Positions 18,316 through 28,104 of a DNA stretch of 64,000 bases are shown here, piece by piece. The stretch is from Bifidobacterium aemilianum (GTDB lineage Bacteria; Actinomycetota; Actinomycetes; Actinomycetales; Bifidobacteriaceae): assembly GCF_003315635.1 (NCBI RefSeq), contig NZ_PDCG01000002.1, positions 186,001-250,000 on the forward strand, given 5' to 3'. Position numbers and translations under genes: made by a program. Numbering within the stretch: the first letter of the stretch is position 1; the number at the start of each line of letters is the position of its first letter. Below the pieces are notes generated by a model that made no database searches, had not been told where the DNA came from, and was given only the letters and a program-made list of their open reading frames with translations.

Positions 18316-19239
18316 TCAGCCCTGTGCCCGAAGGCCATGGGCAGGGCTCTGGGCATGTCTGGTCCTGCTTCCTGCCCCAAGGGCCTGCCCTGACCTAAGG
18401 GCATTGCCAGCCCCCTCCGCCTCATGGACCAGGAGCTGGCTCATGGCCTCGGCGCTGGGGTCGGCCTGGTCGGCGACAATCCGACCATCCGCGAAGACGA
18501 TGGCCCGGTCGGCATAGGAGGCGGCCACGGCATCGTGGGTGACCATGATGACGGTCTGGCCCAACTCCCGGACCGACTGTTTGAGGAAGCTCAGCACCTC
18601 AGCCGACGACAGGGAGTCCAGGTTGCCGGTGGGCTCGTCGGCGAAGACGATGGAGGGCTTGGAGATCAGGGCCCGGGCTATGGCCACCCGCTGCTGCTGA
18701 CCGCCGGACAGTTCGTTGGGCCGGTGGCCCAGGCGTTCCCTGAGACCCAGGGTGTCCACCAGCATGTCGAACCATGCGCGGTCAGGCTTGTTGCCCGCCA
18801 GGGTCAGGGGCATGATGATGTTCTGTTCGGCCGTGAACATGGGTAGAAGGTTGAAACTCTGGAAGATGAAACCGATCTGTCTGCGGCGAAGGAGGGTCAG
18901 CTGCCTATCGTTCAGGCGGGTGATATCGGCTCCGTCGAAGATGATCCGGCCTCCGGTCGTCCCATCCAAGCCGGCCAGGGTATGCATGAGGGTGGACTTG
19001 CCGGAACCCGAGGGGCCCATGATCGCCGTGAACCGTCCCTTGCCGAAACGGATGTTGACCCCCCGTAGGGCATGGACCGCACCGTCCCCGCGCCCATAGT
19101 CCTTGACCAGATCGATGGCCTCGATGGCCGTGGGGGTGTGGGGAATCCCCGGACTCGCCAAGTCCCCGGAATCGACAAGGGCAGGACCTGCCTGGCCGTA
19201 TCCGCCGGCATGTGTGGGGTTCAGTATTCTATCGGCCAT
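18316..19239 (-). CDS. ABC transporter ATP-binding protein (MacB/LolD type)
   Basis: A 307-residue ATPase that powers the permease encoded next. It has Walker A MGPSGSGKST, the Q loop FIFQSFNLLP, the signature LSGGQQQRVAIARAL, Walker B IVFADEPTG and the H loop VTHD. An ATG at 19239 is preferred over the in-frame TTG three codons earlier because the ribosome-binding site (gaaaggg) is better spaced. The C-terminal tail after about residue 270 is extra and low in complexity. With the permease it forms a two-gene operon convergent with the histidine kinase/response regulator pair, a common arrangement for stress-induced exporters. Confidence 0.93.
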   Translation of the reverse strand: MADRILNPTHAGGYGQAGPALVDSGDLASPGIPHTPTAIEAIDLVKDYGRGDGAVHALRGVNIRFGKGRFTAIMGPSGSGKSTLMHTLAGLDGTTGGRIIFDGADITRLNDRQLTLLRRRQIGFIFQSFNLLPMFTAEQNIIMPLTLAGNKPDRAWFDMLVDTLGLRERLGHRPNELSGGQQQRVAIARALISKPSIVFADEPTGNLDSLSSAEVLSFLKQSVRELGQTVIMVTHDAVAASYADRAIVFADGRIVADQADPSAEAMSQLLVHEAEGAGNALRSGQALGAGSRTRHAQSPAHGLRAQG

Positions 19240-19555
19240 GGGAATCAACCCTTTCTATGCTTGCTACTCCTATGTGCATGGCCCCTTCAGGGCCCATGGC
19301 CTCAATCTAGGGGAGTTGACCGGCTCCCGACATCGTGCCTGGGATTGAATTGCGCACCATATCCGTCGCCTCCCTCATCCCCAAGGACGATGCCCAAGCA
19401 TCCAGCACAGCCAGCCCACCCCTTCTCAGTGCGAGTTATGAACCTGCCGGCTACTTCGAGTGCATTCGCCCAGGCATGCGAAAACGCGAGATATGGGCAA
19501 AGAGAGAACTGTCCCATATCTCGCATGTGGCTGCTGCCGGGGTAGGGTGGCGCCC
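19240..19555. other. intergenic region upstream of the ABC exporter operon
   Basis: This stretch must hold the promoter of the ABC exporter operon. It also holds the strong hairpin at 19486-19524. I see no gene in it. Confidence 0.4.
19486..19524 (-). terminator. strong hairpin terminator after the sulfhydrylase pseudogene
   Basis: gcgagatatggg (19486-19497) and cccatatctcgc (19513-19524) form a perfect 12-base stem with a 15-base loop. Read on the minus strand the stem is followed by gttttcg. It lies 32 bases past the stop codon of the sulfhydrylase pseudogene, as expected for its terminator. Confidence 0.65.
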
Positions 19556-20868
19556 CTAACGGGCCAGACCGGAGGCATGCAGGGCCTGGAAGCCGGTCTC
19601 CAGGTCGGCCAGAATGTCGTCTATGTGCTCGGCGCCGATGGACAGGCGGATGGTGCCCTCATGGATGCCTAGTCCTCCAGCTCCCCGGCGGTCTCCTGGG
19701 AGTGGGCGGTGGCGGCCGGATGGATGACCAGCATCTTCACATCAGCCACGTTGGCTAGGAGGCTGAAGAGATGGAGGCTGTCGATGAAGACCTTGGCCGC
19801 CTCCTGCCGCCCTTGATGTCCAAGGTGAAGATGGACCCGCCGCCCCGGGGAAGTATCGCTGGTGAAGCTCATGGTCAGGCCGGCCAGGGATTGCCGGATG
19901 GCAGACCGAGGCCACCTCGGGTACGGTCTGCAGGTAGTTGATGACGGTCAGGGCGTTGCTGACATGCCGTTCGACCCGCGGGGAGAGGCCCTCGGCCCCC
20001 TGGAGGAGCAGAAAGGCCGCGAAGGTGCTGAGGTGGCCCCGGTGTCGCGCAGGAGGATGGCCAGGACCCGGGTGACGAAGGGGCTGCCCCCCCGTGCCTC
20101 ATAGACGTTCATGCCATGATAGGAGGGGTCGGGTTCGGTCAGTGGGGGGGGGGGAACCTCACGGGAACCACTGACCAGTCGAACCTGCCCCCCGAAGATC
20201 AGGCCTTCCAATGTGGTGCCGTGGCCGCCGATGAACTTGGCGCGATTCGACCACGATGTCGGCCCCATGCTCCAGGGGTCCTGAAGAGGTAGGGGGTGGC
20301 GAAGGTGTTGTCGACAAAACCGGAAGCCCGTGCTTGTGGACGATGGCGTCGATGGCCTCGAAGCCCGACAGGCCGGCGTTGGGGTTGCCGAAAGTCTCGA
20401 AGTAGACCAGGTTGGTGTTCTCCTGGATGGCCTGCTCGAAGTGGGCGGGGTCACGCGGGTCCACGAAGCTGGTCCCGATGCCGTCCCTGGGCAGGATGTG
20501 CCTGAATAGGTCGAAGGCGCCTCCGTAAAGGTTCTTGGAGGCCACGATGGGGTCGCCCTGCTGGAAGATGTTCCTAATGGCGTAGTCGACAGCCGCGGCG
20601 CCTGATGCCACCACCAGAGCCGCTGTCCCGCCTTCCATGGCGGCAAGTCACTCCTCAAGGATGGCCTGAGTGGAATTGATCAGACAGCCGTAGATGTTGC
20701 CGGGATCCGAAAGGCCGAAACGGTGCTCGGCCTGGTCGAAGTCATCGAAGACATAGGAGGTGGTGGCGTAGATGGGTACCGCTCTGGCTCCACTGTCCGG
20801 GTCTGGCTGCTCCTGGCCGGCATGGAGCTGGATGGATTCAAAACGGCAGTCATTATCTGCTGGGTCAT
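19556..20868 (-). pseudogene. O-acetylhomoserine sulfhydrylase (Cys/Met metabolism PLP enzyme), multiply inactivated
   Basis: The remains of an enzyme that makes homocysteine from O-acetylhomoserine and sulfide. Recognisable pieces, in order on the minus strand, are CRFESIQLHAGQEQPDP, YFETFGNPNAGLSG, HKHGLPVL, PLEHGADIVVES, KFIGGHGTTLEG, PDPSYHGMNVYEA and the C-terminal GTIRLSIGAEHIDDILADLE. They are split by an indel just after the ATG at 20868, an in-frame TGA at 20648-20650, and at least three more frame changes between about 20330 and 20240 and near 20050-19870. The phosphate-binding segment normally reading IYTRLTNPTQ is IYGCLINSTQ. An 11-G run (20144-20154) lies within but does not itself break the frame. 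The gene is beyond repair by a single correction. Confidence 0.88.
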
Positions 20869-21041
20869 GGCTCTTCCTTGCTGTTCGCTTGGACCCCATT
20901 GCCTCCGGCCGCCCGATGCGTCACACCGACTGCTGGGCGGCGGCTGGCGTCAACATGGAATCTAGGTAAGCTAGGAGGAAGGTCGAATCAACTCCGAGGC
21001 CGCCACACAGTGACCGCCTACCACTAGGAAAGAAGCCAGGC

Positions 21042-21917
21042 ATGTCCACCACCAGCACCCTGTACCAGCGTGAAGCATCCTATATCCCCCGTGTCGCCGC
21101 CGTTCATGACATGTGCGGCTATGGCAAGTGCTCGTTGACCGCGGCCATACCGATTCTTTCGGCGGCGGGTTGCGATGTCTGCCCGGTGCCCACGGCCCTG
21201 CTGTCAGCCCACACCAAGTATGAGGACTTCACCTTCCACGACACCACGGAGATTCTGTCCGGCTACCTCGATGCCTGGCGGCAGGAGGATGTGGCCTTGG
21301 ACGGTGTCTATAGCGGCTTCCTGGGATCAGCCGGGCAGGTGGCCATCATTCAAAGGCTCTACCGGGAATACCCCAAGGCCCTGCGCCTGGTCGACCCGGT
21401 CATGGGCGACGGGGGCAAGATGTACCCCACCTACACCACGGAGCTATGCCAGGCCATCACCAAGCTGGCGGACGGTGCGGATCTGCTCATGCCCAACCTC
21501 ACCGAGGCGAGCATCCTGACCGGTCGGCCCTACCCGGGCCAGGATCTGGACGATGGGCTGGTGACGGATTGGCTGCAGGCCCTCCTTGACCTGGGTGCCA
21601 AACATGTTGTGCTCAAGGGCATCGACCGTGGGGATGGCAAGATCCGCAACTATGTGGCCAGCCATGAAGCCGGCGCCGGCGCACGTGAGGAACTCGTCCA
21701 CGACAGGCTGCCCTACATGATCCACGGCACCGGCGATGCCTTCGCCTCCGCCATGTGCGGGGCCCTCATGGCCGGGAAGACCTTGGCGCAGTCAGCCCAG
21801 GTCGCCGGCGCGTTCGTCCGCCATGCCATGGAGCACACCCGCCAGCAGCCGAACTTCGAGGCTCGCGGGGTCAGCTTCGAGCTGGACCTGGCGGAGTTGA
21901 CTGGACTGGTTGGCTGA
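21042..21917 (+). CDS. pdxY: pyridoxamine/pyridoxal kinase
   Basis: A 291-residue ribokinase-fold kinase that phosphorylates pyridoxal or pyridoxamine to feed PLP salvage. The N-terminal motif HDMCGYGKCSLTAAIPILSA is characteristic, and the C-terminal anion-hole signature HGTGDAFASAM carries the catalytic Asp. VDPVMGDGGKMY is another family landmark. The ATG at 21042 is a reasonable start (ccaggc upstream, so the ribosome-binding site is weak). A strong terminator follows the gene, which indicates a single-gene transcript. Confidence 0.9.
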   Translation: MSTTSTLYQREASYIPRVAAVHDMCGYGKCSLTAAIPILSAAGCDVCPVPTALLSAHTKYEDFTFHDTTEILSGYLDAWRQEDVALDGVYSGFLGSAGQVAIIQRLYREYPKALRLVDPVMGDGGKMYPTYTTELCQAITKLADGADLLMPNLTEASILTGRPYPGQDLDDGLVTDWLQALLDLGAKHVVLKGIDRGDGKIRNYVASHEAGAGAREELVHDRLPYMIHGTGDAFASAMCGALMAGKTLAQSAQVAGAFVRHAMEHTRQQPNFEARGVSFELDLAELTGLVG

Positions 21918-21965
21918 AGGTCCACCTGGCGGCTTCCATCTGCCCCTCCTGGCCCCTGAGAGTCC

Positions 21966-22008
21966 AAGGCCGGTACACCCGTTGATAAGGGTGGCCGGCC
22001 TTTCCTTT
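21966..22008 (+). terminator. terminator after pyridoxal kinase gene
   Basis: aaggccgg (21966-21973) pairs with ccggcctt (21995-22002), with an inner caccc/gggtg pairing (21976-21980 with 21989-21993), and tttccttt follows. This is a convincing rho-independent terminator. Confidence 0.75.
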
Positions 22009-22201
22009 GCCTCGCGCCCCTATGGCTGGCTGGACTCATGGCTGGGCGCCCAACAAGGCCGGCAGCGGACCGACGAACAGGCTGTGGATAAGTCCTGGCA
22101 CTACCCACAGGTCCGTCCACAACGACACGCCGACCCCAAACCTTCGACCACAGGCCACGGTTTTACCACCGCCAGGACGGCGCTTCTGGTCGAATGGTGA
22201 C

Positions 22202-22666
22202 ATGACGAACACCAGCAAGACCACAGCAACGGTCAAGTCCCCCGCCCCCCAGTCACCAGCCGATGCCAGCACCCAGGCCCTGGCCGGCCTGCTCACCGAC
22301 CCATCGGTCAGCAGCCGGCAACTGGGCCGCTTGGGTGAGCAATATGCCCGGTCTTGGCTGGAGGAGCAAGGCTGGCGAATCCTGGACCATAATTGGCACA
22401 GCCGCTATGGGGAATTGGACCTGGTGGCCTTGGATCCTCAGGGTTTGCTGGTCTTCGTCGAGGTCAAGACCCGTAGAAGCAAGCTCTATGGCAGCCCTCA
22501 GGAAGCCATCACCGCCCACAAGCGCCTGACCCTGCGCCGGGCTGGGGTCCAATGGTTGATGGACCCGGAAAACCATGTGGCCCATACCGGTAGCAGCTTC
22601 GACGTCATCGCCGTCAGCGTCCACCAGGGGCAGGTCCATCTGAACCACATACGGGAGGCTTTCTGA
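22202..22666 (+). CDS. YraN/UPF0102 family nuclease-like protein
   Basis: A 154-residue protein of the UPF0102 family, a predicted endonuclease-fold protein that usually neighbours comM and dprA. The core shows LGEQYARSWLEEQGWRILDH then YGELDLVALD and FVEVKTRRS, giving the E-x-D ... E-x-K arrangement of the restriction-enzyme-like fold. The N-terminal 45 residues are Ala/Pro/Thr-rich and poorly conserved. The ATG at 22202 is chosen as the first Met of the family-like length. Its stop codon overlaps the comM start by one base (tgatg), so translation is coupled. Confidence 0.9.
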   Translation: MTNTSKTTATVKSPAPQSPADASTQALAGLLTDPSVSSRQLGRLGEQYARSWLEEQGWRILDHNWHSRYGELDLVALDPQGLLVFVEVKTRRSKLYGSPQEAITAHKRLTLRRAGVQWLMDPENHVAHTGSSFDVIAVSVHQGQVHLNHIREAF

Positions 22667-24201
22667 TGGCGATCGGCAGCTCATTATCCGTAGGACTCAT
22701 CGGTCTCAAGGCCTTCATCGTGCAGATGCAGGCCTTCATCTCCCCCGGACTCCCCTACTTCTCCATCATCGGCCTGCCCGACACCTCCCTGAGCGAGGCC
22801 CGCGAGCGCGTCAAATCCGCCTGCCAGTCCACTGGTTTCTCCTGGCCCCAAACGAGGGTTACGGTCAACCTCTCACCGGCCTCCCTGCCCAAACGTGGAT
22901 CCACCCACGACCTGGCCATCGCCGCCAGCGTACTGAGCGCATCCGGGGCGATTCCCCATGACTGCCTGGCCAACACGGTGCTGCTGGGTGAGCTCAACCT
23001 TGATGGAACAGTATTGCCCATCAATGGACTCCTGCCGATCCTCCTGCATATCAGAGGCCAGGGTGTGAGGCGGGTCGTCATTCCCCAAGCCAACAGGTCA
23101 GAGTCCGAACTGGTGCCGGGACTGGAAACACTTTGCATTCGGCATGTGGGGGAACTGATTGAACTGATGGGTGGGCAGGCCAGCTACCATGTAACCGACG
23201 AGACGGTCCTGGGCCGCCAGGGCATGGAGGGCACAAACGTTGAGCCTGAAGGTTCCACAGGCGACATGGGCGAGGTGCTGGGCCAGACCCACACCAAGTG
23301 GGCCCTGCAGGTGGCGGCTGCTGGTGGTCACCATCTGCTGATGACCGGGCCGCCGGGATCAGGCAAGACCATGCTGGCCTCACGGATGCCTGGCATCATG
23401 TGCCCTCTGAACGAAAAGGAACAGTTGGAGGTGGCCTCAATCCGGTCCCTGTGCGGGACTTTGCCATCTTTCGGCATCAGCGACCTGCCACCCTTCGAGG
23501 CGCCCCACCATACTGCCTCCACAGCGGCCTTGGTGGGAGGAGGTTCGGGGGTGGCGCGACCCGGCGCCATTACCAGGGCCCATAGGGGCCTGCTATTCAT
23601 GGATGAGGCACCGGAGTTCGCCTCCAAAGTTCTGCAGACCCTGCGCGAGCCCTTGGAATCAGGCTATGTGGCACTTTCTCGCGCCAAGGGAACCACATAC
23701 TATCCTGCCCGCTTCCAACTGGTCATGGCGGCCAACCCCTGCCCCTGCGGCATGGGGTACGGCAATGCGGAACGCTGCAGCTGCAAGGAGAAGGACCGGG
23801 TCAAATATTTCTCACGCCTATCAGGACCCATCCTTGACCGTATCGACATACAGGTCGAGGTGCCGCCGGTCAGCCATATCAACCCGAACCAGTCCTCAGC
23901 CACCGACAACAGCAGCACTATGCGCCAGGAGGTGGTCGAGGCCCGGAAGGCAGCAATGGAGCGGTTCACGGAGCAAGGCTGGTCCTGTAACGCCCAGGCT
24001 TCGGGTTCGTGGCTGCGCAGCATGACCTCCGACAAGGCCGTGCGCTTGATCAATGATGCCCTGGAGTCAGGCAGGCTGAGTCTGCGGGGCGCCGACCGGG
24101 CCATGCGCTTGAGCTGGACCCTGGCCGACATGGCTGGCAGGTCCTCCCCCGGCCGAGACGAGATGCTGCAAGGCATCATGCTGCGAACGAGGACAACATG
24201 A
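22666..24201 (+). CDS. comM: Mg chelatase-like AAA ATPase, ComM/YifB family
   Basis: A 511-residue AAA+ protein. In gamma-proteobacteria ComM is a hexameric helicase that promotes branch migration during natural transformation. The N-terminal domain (VQMQAFISPGLPYFSIIGLP) is a Lon-like fold. Walker A is GPPGSGKTM, Walker B is LFMDEAPEF, and the cysteine pattern NPCPCGMGYGNAERCSCKEK is the known ComM zinc-type motif. It is translationally coupled to yraN upstream and dprA downstream, a conserved cluster. Confidence 0.95.
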   Translation: MAIGSSLSVGLIGLKAFIVQMQAFISPGLPYFSIIGLPDTSLSEARERVKSACQSTGFSWPQTRVTVNLSPASLPKRGSTHDLAIAASVLSASGAIPHDCLANTVLLGELNLDGTVLPINGLLPILLHIRGQGVRRVVIPQANRSESELVPGLETLCIRHVGELIELMGGQASYHVTDETVLGRQGMEGTNVEPEGSTGDMGEVLGQTHTKWALQVAAAGGHHLLMTGPPGSGKTMLASRMPGIMCPLNEKEQLEVASIRSLCGTLPSFGISDLPPFEAPHHTASTAALVGGGSGVARPGAITRAHRGLLFMDEAPEFASKVLQTLREPLESGYVALSRAKGTTYYPARFQLVMAANPCPCGMGYGNAERCSCKEKDRVKYFSRLSGPILDRIDIQVEVPPVSHINPNQSSATDNSSTMRQEVVEARKAAMERFTEQGWSCNAQASGSWLRSMTSDKAVRLINDALESGRLSLRGADRAMRLSWTLADMAGRSSPGRDEMLQGIMLRTRTT

Positions 24202-25667
24202 GAGCCGCCCCCATGCAAGGAAGCCAGACGAACGCCGAATTGGCGCGGATCGACATGGAGACCCTCACCATGGCCCTGCTGACCTACTGCCTGGATGGGG
24301 CGGATGCCCTCATGTTTGCCTGCCTGAAGGGGGCCGATGATCCCAGGCAGATCCTGGGTCTGCTGCTGGCGCTCTCTGGTCGCGATCCCGGTGCCTTCGA
24401 CCTGCCAGCCCCAAGAAGCCACCAGGCCGCTGCCGGAGAACTTGACCGCATCTTCTGCCTGGGCCTGAGCCGTTGGGGTCGAAGCGTCAACCATCAAGCC
24501 CTGCGTTCCCTCCACCTGTCCCGCGACAGGTGGACCCATCGTCTGGACAGTCTGCCATCGGGCAGGCTGGACAATCTGCTGCCTTGGCTTACCGCTGAAG
24601 GCAGCCAGTGGATCATCAGCCCCAGCAGCCCCTATTGGCCCCGGCAACTGGCAGACCTATCCATCCGAAAGGATTGGGCCCCTCCCCTGTGCCTATGGGG
24701 CCAGGGGGACCCGGGCGCCCTGGTGTCATGCCCCCAACCCATGGCCATCGTGGGGTCCCGCGGCTGCAACGACTATGGCAGGCAGGTGGCCTACAGCCTG
24801 GGACGGGAAGCGGGGCAGGCCGGGCACCTGCTGGTGTCGGGAGGGGCCCTGGGGTCTGATGCCAGCGCCCACCGGGGATCCCTGGCAGCCTGCAGTGAAT
24901 ACGGGTTGGCTCATGCTGGCAGGACCGTCGCCGTCTTTGCCGGAGGATTGAACCACCAGGGGCCACAGTCCAACCTTCCCCTCTTCGAGACCATCCTCGC
25001 CCAGGATGGTGCCCTGATATCAGAGCTGTGCCCAGGCACCATTCCCGAACCCCGACGCTTCCTGCTGCGCAACCGGATCATCGCAGCCCTGGCCTCGGTC
25101 GTGGTGGTGGCCCAGGCCCGCTTGCGCTCGGGCGCCCTGAACACGGCCAACTGGGCCGCCGAACTGAACAGGGAGGTCTATGCTGCACCAGGAGCCATCG
25201 ACCAGCCCGCCAACGCCGGCTGCAACCGTTTGATCCTGGAGGGCAAAGCCACCATTCTCACCTCTTCCAAGGCCTGCACGCAGATATGCCATGAGGGGCA
25301 CCGACCACTGTTCCCACAGGCCCAGGCCCCCTACTCAGGCATGATCACACCCGACCAGGCAAGCGGCAGAAGGGTTCCTATAGATGGCACACTGGTGGGG
25401 CAGGAGGGCATGGATGGCGACGGGACCCGTCAGACCAATGAACCAACCGCAAGGAGTCCCCTGGCCCAGGCCATTCTTGCCGCCCTGCGCCACTGCCGGC
25501 GGCAGAAGGAGGATGCGACCATTGACCGAATCCTGACCCTGTCCCAGCGCCGCATGGCTGAGCCAATCCCCATTGGCCAACTCAACCAGGAGCTAGGGCT
25601 ATTGGAGATGGAGGGTGCCATCTTTCTGAGGGGAGGAAGCATCAGTCTTGCCACTGGCAGCGGCTGA
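24198..25667 (+). CDS. dprA: DNA processing protein DprA
   Basis: A 489-residue DprA/Smf protein, which loads RecA on incoming single-stranded DNA. The Rossmann-like core reads MAIVGSRGCNDYGRQ, LVSGGALGSDASAHRG, VAVFAGGLN, and RRFLLRNRIIAALA, all standard DprA blocks. It is longer than typical (about 360): the N-terminal 160 residues form an extra domain and the last 100 contain a winged-helix-like end. The ATG overlaps the comM stop (atga). Its last 26 bases overlap the end of the convergent alkyltransferase gene. Confidence 0.93.
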   Translation: MRAAPMQGSQTNAELARIDMETLTMALLTYCLDGADALMFACLKGADDPRQILGLLLALSGRDPGAFDLPAPRSHQAAAGELDRIFCLGLSRWGRSVNHQALRSLHLSRDRWTHRLDSLPSGRLDNLLPWLTAEGSQWIISPSSPYWPRQLADLSIRKDWAPPLCLWGQGDPGALVSCPQPMAIVGSRGCNDYGRQVAYSLGREAGQAGHLLVSGGALGSDASAHRGSLAACSEYGLAHAGRTVAVFAGGLNHQGPQSNLPLFETILAQDGALISELCPGTIPEPRRFLLRNRIIAALASVVVVAQARLRSGALNTANWAAELNREVYAAPGAIDQPANAGCNRLILEGKATILTSSKACTQICHEGHRPLFPQAQAPYSGMITPDQASGRRVPIDGTLVGQEGMDGDGTRQTNEPTARSPLAQAILAALRHCRRQKEDATIDRILTLSQRRMAEPIPIGQLNQELGLLEMEGAIFLRGGSISLATGSG

Positions 25668-25992
25668 GGTCCACCAGCCAACCCTCGGCCCCGGCATTCT
25701 TCTGGCACTTGACCGGGGGCGTGAAGGCCACACCCTCCCCCTCCAAAAGGACCCGCTGCTCCTCGGGGCCGCCAAAGGCGAAGCCTGGGGCAAGTGACCC
25801 GTCGCGGAACACCACCCGATGGCAGGGGATCATGCCGGGTTCGGGATTGACATGGAGTGCATAGCCCACGAACCTGGCATTGCGGTGGTTGCCAGCCAGA
25901 GCCGCCACCTGGCCATAGGTGGCCACCAGGCCCCGGGGAATGCGCTTGACGACCTCGTAGACCCGCTCATTGAAGGACTCAGGAGTAGACAT
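25642..25992 (-). CDS. methylated-DNA--cysteine methyltransferase family protein
   Basis: A 116-residue protein matching the C-terminal domain of O6-alkylguanine-DNA alkyltransferases. The active-site motif PCHRVV keeps the alkyl-accepting Cys, so it is not one of the ATL proteins, where Trp replaces it. The helix-turn-helix block reads GLVATYGQVAALAGNHRNAR. It lacks the N-terminal domain of full-length Ogt. ATG at 25992 (MSTPESFNERVYEVVKRIPRG) is the family start. Convergent with dprA, overlapping it by 26 bases. Confidence 0.88.
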   Translation of the reverse strand: MSTPESFNERVYEVVKRIPRGLVATYGQVAALAGNHRNARFVGYALHVNPEPGMIPCHRVVFRDGSLAPGFAFGGPEEQRVLLEGEGVAFTPPVKCQKNAGAEGWLVDLSRCQWQD

Positions 25993-26157
25993 ACCTTCAT
26001 TATCCGCCCTGGCACCCCCTAGCTCACCGGCAGTCAACAAGGCGGCGCAAAAACTGGGCGGAAGCTCTAGAGACCCAGAACGACACGCCTGAGGCTTGGA
26101 ATTACGTGGAAAATGAGGGTCCAGTCCCTGGCTTGGCAGATGGGGCGTGCAAGAATC

Positions 26158-28104
26158 ATGTACATGAGTCCCAAAGATCTGGAAGACATCTATGACGTGG
26201 TCATCGTGGGAGCCGGTGCGGCGGGCCTGTCAGCCGCCCTTGGCCTCCTATACTCCCCTCAAGTCGCAAACGAGCGCGAATCCGGCCAGGAACCCAAGAT
26301 TCTGGTGGTCTCCAAACTGCAACCCCTGAGGTCCCATACCGGTTCGGCCGAAGGCGGCATTGCAGCCAGCCTGGGCAACAGCGAACATGACGATTGGCAT
26401 TGGCACTACTACGACACCGTCAAGGGCGGAGACTGGCTGGTCGACCAGGACGCGGCACGAATACTGGCCCAGGAGGCACCGGAGACCGTCATCAACCTCG
26501 AGCGCTCAGGGGTGGCCTTCTCCAGGACCGACGATGGGCATATCGACCAGCGACGCTTCGGCGGCCATACCGCGGATTTCGGCCAGGCTCCGGTCCGTCG
26601 TGCCGCCTATGCCGCCGACCGGATTGGCCACCAGATCCTGTTTTCCCTCTGGCAGCAGTGCGTTGGTCTGGGTGTCCGGTTCGCCGAGGAATGGTATGTC
26701 AGCGACCTGGTCCTGTCATCACAGCACCACAGTAATCAGGCTGACCTGTCGCAGGAAGCTGCCGTGGCGGGCATCGTCGCCTTCGACAGCGCGACCGGCA
26801 AGGTCCATCCCATCGCCGCCCGCCAGGTGCTCCTGGCCACAGGTGGGGCCGGAAGGCTCTTCCACACCACGTCCAACTCCTGGGACCTGACCGGTGATGG
26901 CATGGCCCTTGCCCTGGAGGCCGGCCTGCAGCTGGAGGACATGGAGTTCATACAGTTCCACCCCACCGGGCTTGGCCATACAGGAATCCTCCTGTCCGAG
27001 GCTGCCCGGGCCGAGGGAGCTACCCTGCGGAACGCCGAAGGTAGGGCCTTCATGACCGACTACGCCCCCGACCATGGGGACCTCGCCGCCCGCGACGTGG
27101 TCAGCCGCTCCATCATGAGCGAGATCGACGCGGGCAGGGGTGTGGCCGACCCCAGCGACCCCCAGGGCGCCAAGGATTGCGTATGGCTGGATATGACCGA
27201 CATTGATCGCGACCATATGCTCCAAACGCTCCCGCAAGTGGTTGAGACCATACAGGAGTATGCCGGACTTGACCCGACCATGGACCTGGTGCCGGTGAAG
27301 CCGACCGCCCATTACACCATGGGCGGCATTCCCATCACCACCGAAGGCCGGGTCTATCAGTGGATGGATGGGGAACGCCGGGAGATCCAGGGACTGCACG
27401 CCGCGGGGGAATGCTCCTGCCTGAGTGTCCATGGGGCCAACCGTCTAGGAGGCAATTCCCTTCTGGACGCCTGTCTGTTCGGCAAGCGGGCCGGGCTTGA
27501 CATGGCCGCACAGCTGCTAGCCCTCGGGCAGACTGAGGGCGCTGTTACTGCCAGGAACCAGGTCGAAGAGGCAGCCCGGCGCCGGGAAGGCAACCTCCTG
27601 TCACTCTTGGAAAACCAGGGTGCTGATGTGCCAGGTGACGCTGCCGAATCCGCCAGCGGGCCGACACCGAAGAACGAGGGAAGCAGAGGCGATTCGCAGT
27701 CAGCGGACCCCCACAACGCCTACGAGCTTCTGGCCCGACTCGGCCAGATCATGGAGACCGCCGTGGCCGTGCGTTGTGACCAGGAGGGTATCGACCAGGC
27801 TCTGGCGGCCTTGCACGGTGAGCTGGAGCCGCAGATCAAGACCCTGCGTTCCCATAGTGACAGCAGGGTCTTCAACCAGGAAGTCACCGCCATATGGGAG
27901 GTCGGCCATTTGGCGGAACTGGCCGATGTGGTCCTGAGGGCCTCGGCGGCCAGACAGGAGTCGCGCGGTTCCCTCAAACGTGTCGATTTCCCCGACCGTG
28001 ACGACCGGCGCTATCTGGTCCATTCCATGACGGCTGAAGGATCCGAGCCCAGCTGGCAGCCGGTGCACATCCTCGACATGCCGCCCCAGGCCAGGCAATA
28101 CTGA
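26158..28104 (+). CDS. sdhA: succinate dehydrogenase/fumarate reductase flavoprotein subunit
   Basis: A flavoprotein of about 648 residues. The dinucleotide motif VVIVGAGAAGLSAA, the FAD-attachment region LRSHTGSAEGGIAASLGN (its His is the covalent FAD site in the family), DDWHWHYYDTVKGGDWLVDQ, HPTGLG and GGNSLLDACLFGKRAG are all characteristic of SdhA/FrdA. L-aspartate oxidase is the main alternative but lacks the DTVKGGDWL pattern. An insertion of about 45 Ser/Gly/Asp-rich residues lies near 500-545. The start is uncertain because no good ribosome-binding site precedes the ATGs at 26113, 26158 or 26164. sdhB follows 200 bases downstream; no membrane-anchor genes lie nearby. Confidence 0.88.
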   Translation: MYMSPKDLEDIYDVVIVGAGAAGLSAALGLLYSPQVANERESGQEPKILVVSKLQPLRSHTGSAEGGIAASLGNSEHDDWHWHYYDTVKGGDWLVDQDAARILAQEAPETVINLERSGVAFSRTDDGHIDQRRFGGHTADFGQAPVRRAAYAADRIGHQILFSLWQQCVGLGVRFAEEWYVSDLVLSSQHHSNQADLSQEAAVAGIVAFDSATGKVHPIAARQVLLATGGAGRLFHTTSNSWDLTGDGMALALEAGLQLEDMEFIQFHPTGLGHTGILLSEAARAEGATLRNAEGRAFMTDYAPDHGDLAARDVVSRSIMSEIDAGRGVADPSDPQGAKDCVWLDMTDIDRDHMLQTLPQVVETIQEYAGLDPTMDLVPVKPTAHYTMGGIPITTEGRVYQWMDGERREIQGLHAAGECSCLSVHGANRLGGNSLLDACLFGKRAGLDMAAQLLALGQTEGAVTARNQVEEAARRREGNLLSLLENQGADVPGDAAESASGPTPKNEGSRGDSQSADPHNAYELLARLGQIMETAVAVRCDQEGIDQALAALHGELEPQIKTLRSHSDSRVFNQEVTAIWEVGHLAELADVVLRASAARQESRGSLKRVDFPDRDDRRYLVHSMTAEGSEPSWQPVHILDMPPQARQY

